Source: Candidatus Zipacnadia bacterium (GTDB lineage: Bacteria > Armatimonadota > UBA5377 > JALGUK01). Taken from it: a stretch of 6,151 bases of DNA. Made by a program: the position numbers and the translations under genes. Under the pieces are notes generated by a model. It was given only the letters and a program-made list of their open reading frames with translations. It made no database searches and was not told where the DNA came from. Below are positions 1-4,452 of this stretch, piece after piece; the first letter of the stretch is position 1, and each line of letters starts with the position of its first letter. The stretch covers positions 1 through 6,151 of the forward strand of contig JALGUK010000307.1 in the NCBI GenBank assembly GCA_029820875.1. The letters are read 5' to 3'.

Positions 1-89
1 TCAATGCTTCGCGCGTACTCGACGGCCTTGGATAGAGCCTGCAAGGAAGCCGTATATTGCCCTGCGTTTTCGAGCTTATCGTAAATCAA
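1..89 (-). CDS. YhcH/YjgK/YiaL-family protein (NanQ-like sugar anomerase), N-terminal part only
   Basis: Partial gene reading leftward out of the window; 29 codons are visible. The start is TTG (87-89), preceded by a strong ribosome binding site GGAGGA (complement of 96-101) seven bases upstream; no ATG fits this frame. The visible protein begins MIYDKLENAGQY and continues into a helix (QALSKAVEYARSI), the typical N-terminus of the YhcH/YjgK/YiaL (DUF386) family. Family knowledge: these are small cytoplasmic cupin-fold proteins; E. coli YhcH (NanQ) is a sialic acid anomerase, and others are EbgC-like beta-galactosidase subunits. The metal-binding and catalytic residues lie outside the window, so exact substrate is unknown. 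The divergent neighbour is a secreted sialidase-like protein, which supports a role in sialic acid or related sugar catabolism (inference). A short ORF (76-195) overlaps its start and could be translationally coupled. Confidence 0.72.
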   Translation of the reverse strand, partial: MIYDKLENAGQYTASLQALSKAVEYARSI

Positions 90-195
90 GCGACATCCTC
101 CAGTCGTTTATTGCGGCATTCGCCTGTGTAGCGGCAATCTGTTCAAGCTCTTGCCGGTAGAATCCTTCTCTGGATGAAAATTCCCTTCGCTGCAT
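76..195 (-). CDS. Possible small ORF of 39 codons overlapping the nanQ-like start
   Basis: An ATG at 193-195 opens a 39-residue reading frame ending with TAA at 76-78, 14 bases inside the NanQ-like gene. The product (MQRREFSSREGFYRQELEQI then AATQANAAINDW, ending RMSLDLR) is hydrophilic and helix-like, with a composition resembling real protein. I do not recognise a family. It could be a small coupled leader gene, or the decayed C-terminal tail of a larger gene whose upstream part has been lost; a stop codon sits immediately before the ATG in this frame and no good ribosome binding site precedes it. It lies in the divergent intergenic region upstream of the sialidase gene and could equally be a chance ORF. 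Confidence 0.25.
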   Translation of the reverse strand: MQRREFSSREGFYRQELEQIAATQANAAINDWRMSLDLR

Positions 196-220
196 CAGGA
201 GTTATGCCTGCGGAGAAGGA
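163..220. repeat. Inverted repeat in the divergent intergenic region
   Basis: TCCTTCTC (163-170) and its exact reverse complement GAGAAGGA (213-220) are separated by 42 bases, between the divergent nanQ-like and sialidase genes. A related GAGAAGGG at 281-288 acts as the sialidase ribosome binding site. The repeat could be an operator for a local sugar regulator, but 8 bp with this spacing can arise by chance. I see no convincing -35/-10 pair for either gene in 90-297. Confidence 0.25.
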
Positions 221-297
221 AGACTGCACCCGGGATGAGAAACCGAGGCGTACAGGGCCAAGGTGTCCATCTGTTGACGAGAGAAGGGAAAACGAAC

Positions 298-2007
298 ATG
301 GCAAATCGGCTTTCTGTCCAGCAACTTCGCCGGTTCGGAGTTATTGCAGCCTGTATGGTCAGCTTCATCGGAGCGCTGGATTCGGCCGACGCTGCCCTCG
401 AGGGTGTAAAGGACATCACTCCCGAGGGGAAGGCGGGCTGGGCCACCGCGCTGCCCGACGGGAGGCTCATGATGTGGTGGACTGAGGGGAAGCAAATGGG
501 GAATGCTAAGTCCGTGAGTAATCCGAACATCGTCCAGAAGGCATTCGCCCGGTACTCCGTTGATAACGGCTATACGTGGTCCGACCCGCAACTTCTGTTT
601 GAGTTCCCAAAGAGCAAGGGCATCTATACCGCAAAGCCAACACTATGCGACAAGGACGGCGTCATCCACCTGTTCGGCCTTCACTACTTCTACTTCGACC
701 GCGAGAAGTATGGCGGAAAGAGCCTTGTGTACCACGTGATGTCAAGTGACGGCGGCAAGACCTGGACGAAGCCCCAATACTGCGATTTCGGCCATCAGTA
801 CACCGGCGCAATTATGTCCGTCCTGCAGCTAAGAAGCGGGAGAATCCTCGTTCCCCTTGCATATTGCTCGGAAGAGATACGCGGCTCATGGCCCACTGTA
901 ATGACACTCTCGGACGACGGCGGCAGAACCTGGCGCCCGTCCCGCGAGGAGATTCCCCTGGTGAAGCCCAGCGAGAGCGAGGCAAGTTGCCTTGAGCTTA
1001 AAGACGGCCGCGTATGGGCGCTGATCCGCACCAGTACGGGTGTGCTGTACCAGTCATTTTCGTCCGACGGAGGCGATACGTGGACCGCTATGCAGCCCAC
1101 GCAATTCGCCTCCACGGTGGCACCGGCGGCCCTGCTGAGGCTGCACGACGGCCGGATTGTGCTGGTCTGGAACAATTGCGGCCCCGGCAAGGGAACTTAC
1201 GACCGGCAGGTACTGGCCGCGGCCATCAGCGACGATGACGGCAGGAGCTGGCGAGGGTATCGGGAGATAGCGCGGATGAACCGCGACCGAAACGGGGGCA
1301 TCAGGCGGGTGATGTATGCCTGGCTCACCGAGGCAAAAGACGGTGCAGTGGTGGTTTCATACTCAATCGAGTTCGCGCGGGGCGACTGGCATCCCGCCGT
1401 GAGCCGCCTGGACCCGCAGTGGTTGACCGAGACGCGCTTTCGGGACGACTTTTCCGAGGGCCTGGCCAACTGGATGACCATCGGCGTCGAGGGCGGCGTC
1501 CATGGGGCTGTCGCGGTCGCTCACCCCGATCGCCCGGGCCGGCGGGTTCTCGCCTTGCCGAATCCCGAGGCGGACGGGCCGGCCGGTGCCTCGCTCAATT
1601 TCCCCTTCGGAGTTCGCGGGCACCTGACCGTAAAAGTCCGCCTGCAACCCGGCTTTTCCGGCGCCAGGCTCTCCCTGACCGACTGTTTCTGGTGGCCTCG
1701 CGAGAAAGAGGATGGGCGCTTTGGCATAGACATCTCGCCCAAGGGCGAACTCAGCGTGGTAACGGCCCCCGACAAGTTGGAGGCGACCGGCGCAGTCCTG
1801 CAACCTGGCAAGTGGCACACGCTCGGGTTCACCTGGGACTGCAAGAGGGGCACCTGTGACCTTGCCGTGAACTATCGTACAGTTGCCCGCCTGCCACAGC
1901 TCTCGGCCGCACCCGGGATTTGCTACCTGCGGCTATGGGCGCCTGAGGGGGCGCAGAAGCCGGAGTTGTTGGTGGAATCGGTAAGCGCCGCTGTGGAGAC
2001 GCCATAG
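298..2007 (+). CDS. Secreted sialidase-like (BNR/Asp-box) protein with C-terminal lectin-like domain
   Basis: A 569-residue protein. The ATG at 298 is preferred over an in-frame ATG at 235 because AGAAGGGA lies eight bases before it and the protein then begins with a clean signal peptide: RR at 11-12, a hydrophobic stretch about 13-26, and a likely cleavage site ADA|A near residue 32. Residues about 40-375 form a six-bladed propeller of the BNR/sialidase superfamily with five Asp-boxes: SVDNGYTW (87-94), SSDGGKTW (149-156), SDDGGRTW (205-212), SSDGGDTW (255-262) and SDDDGRSW (311-318). E228 in SESEASCLEL and R244 in ALIRT sit where family members keep conserved residues. No N-terminal RIP motif is visible, so true neuraminidase activity is unproven; other glycan or ester substrates are possible. 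Residues about 380-569 (from RDDFSEGLANW) resemble a concanavalin/LamG-type beta-sandwich, probably glycan-binding. It probably acts in the periplasm or outside the cell. The divergent NanQ-like gene supports sialic-acid-type metabolism. Confidence 0.85.
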   Translation: MANRLSVQQLRRFGVIAACMVSFIGALDSADAALEGVKDITPEGKAGWATALPDGRLMMWWTEGKQMGNAKSVSNPNIVQKAFARYSVDNGYTWSDPQLLFEFPKSKGIYTAKPTLCDKDGVIHLFGLHYFYFDREKYGGKSLVYHVMSSDGGKTWTKPQYCDFGHQYTGAIMSVLQLRSGRILVPLAYCSEEIRGSWPTVMTLSDDGGRTWRPSREEIPLVKPSESEASCLELKDGRVWALIRTSTGVLYQSFSSDGGDTWTAMQPTQFASTVAPAALLRLHDGRIVLVWNNCGPGKGTYDRQVLAAAISDDDGRSWRGYREIARMNRDRNGGIRRVMYAWLTEAKDGAVVVSYSIEFARGDWHPAVSRLDPQWLTETRFRDDFSEGLANWMTIGVEGGVHGAVAVAHPDRPGRRVLALPNPEADGPAGASLNFPFGVRGHLTVKVRLQPGFSGARLSLTDCFWWPREKEDGRFGIDISPKGELSVVTAPDKLEATGAVLQPGKWHTLGFTWDCKRGTCDLAVNYRTVARLPQLSAAPGICYLRLWAPEGAQKPELLVESVSAAVETP

Positions 2008-2009
2008 CA

Positions 2010-2037
2010 GGCTTGAAAAGCTCGAGCGTTTCAAGCC
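2010..2037 (+). terminator. Hairpin just downstream of the sialidase stop, possible terminator
   Basis: GGCTTGAAA (2010-2018) and TTTCAAGCC (2029-2037) are perfect inverted repeats. The 10-base loop can pair further (GC-TCGA-GC) after one mismatch. The hairpin starts three bases after the stop codon (TAG, 2005-2007). No T-run follows, so it is not a classical intrinsic terminator; it may instead protect the 3' end of the mRNA, or terminate weakly in a bidirectional setting against the minus-strand remnant downstream. Confidence 0.5.
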
Positions 2038-2055
2038 GCGGGCGGGGCATCGGCG

Positions 2056-2294
2056 TCAGTGGGGAATTACATGGTAGTAGTCCGAGCCGCCAAGGGTGTG
2101 GTCCCGCGAGCCGGCGCACTGCACGTATGCAATCGAATCAGGGACCTTGCCGTTCGATGGTCTCAGGATGCCTCCGTAAGGGCCGTGCGGCGCCAGAAGC
2201 CGTTCCATCTGCAGCCCGCTAATCACATTCTTCGCCCTTCGCCATATTCCGCCTTGGCCGAGACAGGCGTGGTCTCATAGCCGGTGGCTACTAT
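2056..2294 (-). pseudogene. hdrA: Frameshifted internal fragment of heterodisulfide reductase subunit A
   Basis: Reading the minus strand, one frame (from about 2294) gives IVATGYETTPVSAKAEYGEG. A one-base slip near 2230-2236 then moves the match to the next frame, which reads NVISGLQMERLLAPHGPYGG, then RPSNGKVPDSIAYVQCAGSR, and stops with TGA at 2056-2058. In family terms these are the HdrA segments IVATGY, EYGYG, NVI-ERLL, GP-GG, RPSDGK-P and QCVGSRD, in order. HdrA is the flavin and iron-sulfur electron-bifurcating subunit of heterodisulfide reductase-like complexes. Only about 75 of several hundred residues remain, with neither the N-terminal FAD motif nor the cluster-binding cysteines, and the frame is broken, so this cannot be functional. 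The homology begins inside the last codons of the ArsR-type gene on the same strand, which marks a rearrangement breakpoint near 2294. Confidence 0.8.
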
Positions 2295-2565
2295 CTTCGC
2301 GAAGTTGTTCCCGAATCAGCGAGCGTAGTGTCAAACATGCATCGTAGAGCCTGCTGTCGGTCACTGCATACGTCACTGTTCTCCCTGTGCGAATGCGGCG
2401 CACCAGGCCCTTGCCACGCATTGCCGTGAGGTGGGAGGAGACGCTCGCCTTGGATATGTTGGTAAGCTCTGCCAATTTGCTTGGTGACTTCGGGCCGCTG
2501 CGGAGCGCATCGAGAAGAGGGAGCCTTGCGGGGTGAGCCAGTGCTTTGCATATCTCGGCACGCAT
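2275..2565 (-). CDS. ArsR-family winged-helix transcriptional regulator
   Basis: A 96-residue protein of typical ArsR length. It opens MRAEICKALAHPARLPLLDA, the classic alpha-helix 1-2 pattern (KALAHPARL). A helix-turn-helix lies around 27-55 (SPSKLAELTNISKASVSSHL) and a beta-wing at about 57-69 (RIRTGRTVTYAVT). The metal-site motif ELCVCDL of ArsR/SmtB sensors is replaced by ELTNISKA, and the only cysteines are C6 and C77, so classical alpha-3 metal sensing is unlikely; the ligand is unknown. The ATG at 2565 is the only reasonable start because a TAG stop precedes it closely; no clear ribosome binding site is visible. The last codons and the TGA overlap the hdrA remnant, so the C-terminal tail (EDSSHRL) may have been altered by the rearrangement. 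No intact target gene is adjacent in the window. Confidence 0.85.
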   Translation of the reverse strand: MRAEICKALAHPARLPLLDALRSGPKSPSKLAELTNISKASVSSHLTAMRGKGLVRRIRTGRTVTYAVTDSRLYDACLTLRSLIREQLREDSSHRL

Positions 2566-2834
2566 CTCGTATACACGCTAATTTGAGAGTTTTGCAATAC
2601 CTGTTTTGTGACCTTATTCATAACGTCTGCATCCGGCACGCTGGGCCTGTGATTCAGGGCCCGATGGCATTGCCGGCGGCATCGCGGCGTCTCGAACGGG
2701 CCTGCGGCAGAAGCTGTGAGGCGCGCTTTATCCATGCCTGCGAGCTCTACCTCGAGAAAACCGCTCCGGCGTCAACCGGCGTTGTTTCTGCCGGTTTCAC
2801 ATAACTTTTGACGCCGCTGGTTGATTGATAGGCC
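2566..2834. other. Intergenic stretch with no recognisable gene
   Basis: Between the ArsR-type gene and the tRNA promoter I find no ORF with recognisable protein features on either strand. The reading frames that cross it (for example plus 2481-2804) have no family motifs and overlap the arsR gene antisense. The interval holds the promoter side of arsR (left end) and a nested inverted repeat at 2767-2816. It may contain further decayed sequence that I cannot identify. Confidence 0.6.
2767..2816. repeat. Nested inverted repeat upstream of the tRNA operon promoter
   Basis: An outer stem CGGCGTCAA (2767-2775) pairs with TTGACGCCG (2808-2816). Inside it, AACCGGC (2774-2780) pairs with GCCGGTT (2790-2796), sharing two bases with the outer arm. 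The structure sits 18 bases before the -35 box of the tRNA promoter. It could be a terminator insulating the tRNA operon, a regulator site, or a mobile-element end; the sequence alone does not decide. Confidence 0.45.
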
Positions 2835-2863
2835 TTGAATTTGAGGAGTATATATGGTACACT
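2835..2863 (+). promoter_or_regulatory. Sigma70-type promoter of the tRNA-Ser/tRNA-Arg cluster
   Basis: TTGAAT (2835-2840), a 17-base spacer, then TACACT (2858-2863) preceded by TATGG, which supplies an extended -10 (TGN). The predicted transcript start is near 2870, about 50 bases before tRNA-Ser(GCT). It is the only convincing promoter I see in the RNA-gene cluster, consistent with polycistronic transcription of the four clustered tRNAs and perhaps tadA. Confidence 0.6.
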
Positions 2864-2921
2864 ACATTCGTTCTGTAAACAGCATGGGGCAGTCCACATT
2901 GGGCTGCATGAGTTGCTGTCC

Positions 2922-3016
2922 GGAGAGGTGGCCGAGTAGGCTGAAGGCGGTCGCCTGCTAAGCGACTAAGGGGGTTAATACCTCCTTCGAGGGTTCGAAT
3001 CCCTCCCTCTCCGCCA
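2922..3016 (+). tRNA. tRNA-Ser(GCT)
   Basis: A class II tRNA with encoded CCA (3014-3016). Acceptor stem GGAGAGG (2922-2928) pairs with CCTCTCC (3006-3012), with discriminator G3013. The anticodon stem GTCGC/GCGAC encloses loop CTGCTAA with anticodon GCT at 2957-2959, decoding AGC/AGU. The long variable arm (AGGGGG...CCTCCTT type) and T arm GAGGG-TTCGAAT-CCCTC are intact. It is the first gene after the promoter at 2835-2863. Heptamer repeats begin three bases after the CCA. Confidence 0.97.
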
Positions 3017-3109
3017 GGACAGTGGGCAGTGAGCAGTGGCTGCACGGTTGCTGACTGCTGTCCACTGACCACCGGCTACTGACATCTGGTTGCGGCTCAC
3101 TGTAAACGC
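3017..3109 (+). repeat. Heptamer hairpin spacer between tRNA-Ser(GCT) and tRNA-Arg(ACG)
   Basis: Forward heptamers CAGTGGG, CAGTGAG, CAGTGGC occupy 3020-3040, starting three bases after the CCA. Inverted degenerate units occupy 3049-3083 (including CACTGAC at 3063-3069 and TACTGAC at 3077-3083), and a final CTCACTG lies at 3096-3102, seven bases before the next tRNA. The two arms are mutually complementary unit by unit, so the transcript could fold into an imperfect hairpin. Confidence 0.8.
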
Positions 3110-3186
3110 GCGCTCGTGGCTCAATTGGATAGAGCACCGGACTACGGATCCGGCGGTTGGGGGTTCGAATCCCTCCGAGCGCGCCA
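3110..3186 (+). tRNA. tRNA-Arg(ACG)
   Basis: A 77-base class I tRNA with encoded CCA (3184-3186). Acceptor GCGCTCG (3110-3116) pairs with CGAGCGC (3176-3182), with discriminator G. Anticodon stem CCGGA/TCCGG encloses loop CTACGGA with anticodon ACG at 3144-3146. This is the tRNA whose A34 is deaminated to inosine by TadA in bacteria, allowing it to read CGU, CGC and CGA; tadA is encoded about 590 bases downstream. Its 3' terminal 11 bases recur in a tandem duplication downstream. Confidence 0.97.
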
Positions 3187-3265
3187 GAACAGTGGACAGT
3201 GGTCAGTGGACAGTAAAAGACGAGCGCGCCAGAACAGTGGACAGTGGTCAGTGGACAGTAAAAGA
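3176..3265 (+). repeat. 45-bp exact tandem duplication including the tRNA-Arg 3' tail
   Basis: Bases 3176-3220 are repeated exactly at 3221-3265. Each copy begins with the acceptor 3' strand, discriminator and CCA of tRNA-Arg(ACG) (CGAGCGCGCCA), followed by GAA, three forward heptamers (CAGTGGA, CAGTGGT, CAGTGGA) and CAGTAAAAGA. The second copy is an orphan tRNA tail with no matching 5' acceptor strand. Identity of the copies points to a recent event. Confidence 0.97.
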
Positions 3266-3331
3266 CAAGTGTCCGGCGGAGCTTTCGCCGTTACTGATCA
3301 CTGTGTACTGACCACGGGTCACTGTAAACGT
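3187..3331 (+). repeat. Heptamer hairpin spacer between tRNA-Arg(ACG) and tRNA-Arg(CCG)
   Basis: Forward heptamers lie at 3190-3210 and, through the 45-bp duplication, again at 3235-3255. Five inverted units follow at 3290-3324: GTTACTG, ATCACTG, TGTACTG, ACCACGG, GTCACTG, ending seven bases before the next tRNA. The loop contains a small GC hairpin (GGCG...CGCC, about 3275-3289). The leader TCACTGTAAACG is almost the same as before tRNA-Arg(ACG). Confidence 0.85.
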
Positions 3332-3408
3332 GCGCCCGTAGCTCAGCTGGATAGAGCGACGGCCTCCGGAGCCGTAGGTCGCGCGTTCGAATCGCGCCGG
3401 GCGTACCA
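3332..3408 (+). tRNA. tRNA-Arg(CCG)
   Basis: A 77-base class I tRNA with encoded CCA (3406-3408) and discriminator A. Acceptor GCGCCCG (3332-3338) pairs with CGGGCGT (3398-3404) with one terminal G-U. Anticodon stem ACGGC/GCCGT encloses loop CTCCGGA with anticodon CCG at 3366-3368, decoding CGG. T arm GCGCG-TTCGAAT-CGCGC is intact. Confidence 0.96.
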
Positions 3409-3411
3409 AGA

Positions 3412-3593
3412 CGGTGAACAGTGACCGGTGACCGGTGAACAGTGACCGGTGAACAGTGACCGGTGAACGGTGACCGGTGAACGGTGACCGGTGAACGGTG
3501 ACCGGTGAACGGTGACCGGTGAACGGTGACCGGTGACCAGTGGACGGTGACCAGTGGACGGTGACCAGTGGACGGTGACCAGTGGACGGTGAC
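3412..3593 (+). repeat. 26-unit uninterrupted tandem heptamer array
   Basis: Twenty-six consecutive heptamers in perfect phase, starting three bases after the CCA of tRNA-Arg(CCG). Only four unit types occur: CGGTGAA, CGGTGAC, CAGTGAC and CAGTGGA. They form higher-order 14-base repeats: first CGGTGAA+CAGTGAC, then CGGTGAA+CGGTGAC (five in a row, units 8-17), then CAGTGGA+CGGTGAC (four in a row, units 19-26). Such blocks indicate expansion by slippage or unequal exchange of 14-base dimers. Confidence 0.97.
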
Positions 3594-3667
3594 CGGCATA
3601 GAGGCAACGGCGCCTGCGCCGTCGCGGGTTACTGTCCACTGACCACCGGTCACTTATCACTGACCTT
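3594..3667 (+). repeat. Loop and inverted heptamer arm before tRNA-Arg(CCT)
   Basis: A loop region contains the perfect hairpin ACGGCG (3607-3612) / CGCCGT (3617-3622). Then five inverted heptamers at 3628-3662 (GTTACTG, TCCACTG, ACCACCG, GTCACTT, ATCACTG) complement part of the preceding 26-unit array. The arm ends five bases before the tRNA. Confidence 0.85.
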
Positions 3668-3744
3668 GCCCCCGTAGCTCAGGTGGATAGAGCAGGATCC
3701 TCCTAAGGTCTGTGTCGCCCGTTCGAGTCGGGCCGGGGGCGCCA
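3668..3744 (+). tRNA. tRNA-Arg(CCT)
   Basis: A 77-base class I tRNA with encoded CCA (3742-3744). Acceptor GCCCCCG (3668-3674) pairs with CGGGGGC (3734-3740), with discriminator G. The anticodon stem GGATC/GGTCT contains two G-U pairs and encloses loop CTCCTAA with anticodon CCT at 3702-3704, decoding AGG. Unlike the other complete tRNAs it has no forward heptamers after the CCA; tadA starts 29 bases later, so the two are probably co-transcribed. Confidence 0.95.
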
Positions 3745-3773
3745 GGCTACCGGCAATCAGAGGCGAGCAGGAA

Positions 3774-4253
3774 ATGACGTCAGCCGGCTCCGACACGCTG
3801 GACGTTGACATGATGGGAGCGGCTCTCGCCGAGGCACTCGCGGCGGGGGAGCTGGGGGAGGTGCCGGTCGGCACCGTTGTCGCTCGGCGGGGAATTGTCA
3901 TTGCATCGGCGCACAATCGGCGCGAACTGGACAGCGACCCCACAGCACACGCTGAGCTTCTCGCGCTGCGGCGGGCCGCCGAGCGGCTGGGCACATGGCG
4001 ACTTGAGGGCTGTGACGTGTACACGACGCTCGAGCCGTGCCTGATGTGTGCCGGGGCCTTAATCCTGGCACGCATCCGGCGGCTGGTGTACGGAGCGGCT
4101 GACCCCAAGGCGGGGGCATGCGGCTCCGTTATGGACGTTTTAGGGGAGCCGAGGTGGAACCATCACGTTGAGGTCGTAAGAGGTGTGCTGGAGAAGGAGT
4201 GCTCGGAGGTTCTGAGGCGGTTCTTCTCGGAGCTGAGAGAGCAAAGGGGTTAG
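3774..4253 (+). CDS. tadA: tRNA-specific adenosine deaminase (A34 to inosine)
   Basis: A 159-residue cytidine-deaminase-fold enzyme of normal TadA length. It hydrolytically deaminates adenosine 34 of tRNA-Arg(ACG) to inosine in the cytoplasm. The zinc and proton-shuttle motif HAE is at 59-61 (TAHAEL) and the zinc cysteines are in PCLMC at 88-92 (C89, C92). Other TadA landmarks are EVPVGTVV (29-36), TLEPC (85-89), ARIRRLVYGAADPKAGACGS (99-118) and a C-terminal helix with RRFF. The ATG at 3774 follows AGAGGCGAG with suitable spacing; a downstream ATG at 3810 would cut the first helix. It sits 29 bases after tRNA-Arg(CCT) and is probably read from the tRNA promoter. Its substrate tRNA is three genes upstream. 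The order tRNA / tadA / SRP RNA / dnaX is conserved in Bacillus and relatives. Confidence 0.96.
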   Translation: MTSAGSDTLDVDMMGAALAEALAAGELGEVPVGTVVARRGIVIASAHNRRELDSDPTAHAELLALRRAAERLGTWRLEGCDVYTTLEPCLMCAGALILARIRRLVYGAADPKAGACGSVMDVLGEPRWNHHVEVVRGVLEKECSEVLRRFFSELREQRG

Positions 4254-4306
4254 CCGCCGAACGTTGCACATTGACATCCCGATGTTTGTCGCCCACCGCC
4301 TTGGTC

Positions 4307-4327
4307 GTCACTGAGTACTGCTCACTG
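4307..4327 (+). repeat. Three inverted heptamers abutting the tRNA-Ser remnant
   Basis: GTCACTG, AGTACTG, CTCACTG at 4307-4327 are in perfect 7-base phase and have the orientation that elsewhere precedes an RNA gene. They join directly, without the usual 5-7 base leader, to the variable-arm sequence of a tRNA-Ser remnant, showing that the 5' part of that tRNA is missing. The preceding 53 bases after tadA hold nothing recognisable. Confidence 0.85.
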
Positions 4328-4362
4328 CTCCCTCGTGGGTTCGAATCCCACCCTCTCCGCCA
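4328..4362 (+). pseudogene. 3' remnant of a tRNA-Ser gene
   Basis: This contains the 3' strand of a serine-type variable arm (CTCCCTC, 4328-4334), a complete T arm GTGGG-TTCGAAT-CCCAC (4335-4351), acceptor 3' strand CCTCTCC (4352-4358), discriminator G and CCA (4360-4362). No D arm, anticodon arm or 5' acceptor strand is present. Bases 4328-4351 are identical to tRNA-Ser(GGA) (4972-4995), whereas the acceptor end matches tRNA-Ser(GCT). It is thus either the tail of a third serine isoacceptor that lost its 5' two-thirds, or a chimera. It cannot make a functional tRNA. Confidence 0.9.
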
Positions 4363-4365
4363 AGA

Positions 4366-4407
4366 CGGTGAACGGTGAGCAGTGAACAGTGATCGGTGAA
4401 CAGTTGT
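4366..4407 (+). repeat. Forward heptamer arm after the tRNA-Ser remnant
   Basis: CGGTGAA, CGGTGAG, CAGTGAA, CAGTGAT, CGGTGAA and a degenerate CAGTTGT run in phase from 4366, exactly three bases after the CCA of the remnant. The first bases (AGA then CGGTGAA) match those after tRNA-Arg(CCG). The arm is complementary to the inverted arm at 4856-4911, with the four-helix-bundle gene between them. Confidence 0.9.
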
Positions 4408-4452
4408 TAGTCAAGTACAACGGCGGGGCACAATTCAAGGCGAGAATGACCA

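Noticed and set aside
1363..1859. Long ORFs in other frames within the sialidase gene
   Set aside because: High GC leaves few stops in other frames; only the 298-2007 frame has domains, a signal peptide and a ribosome binding site.
2544..2600. Leaderless promoter for the ArsR-type gene (TTGCAA, 18 bases, TATACG)
   Set aside because: On the minus strand the -10 would end only two bases before the ATG, so the transcript would begin inside the coding sequence.
2797..3072. Minus-strand ORF of 91 codons with GGEGGIRTLEGG motif
   Set aside because: It is the antisense of tRNA-Ser(GCT); this peptide pattern is a well-known spurious translation of tRNA-Ser genes.
3090..3424. Two plus-strand ORFs over the arginine tRNAs
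   Set aside because: They are translations of tRNA-Arg(ACG), tRNA-Arg(CCG) and the repeats (LDRAPDYGSGGWGFES-type artefact).
3412..3593. CRISPR array
   Set aside because: Seven-base units are contiguous without unique spacers, and no cas gene is present.
3248..3660. Three overlapping minus-strand ORFs rich in TGHRSPVTVHRS repeats
   Set aside because: They are translations of the heptamer array; seven-base units give a 21-base coding period in all three frames. They also run antisense through tRNA-Arg(CCG), giving the typical artefact GAIRTRDLRLR.
3650..4108. Minus-strand ORF of 152 codons ending in PPARLERATQTLGGS
   Set aside because: It is antisense to tadA and tRNA-Arg(CCT); the tail is the usual tRNA-antisense artefact.
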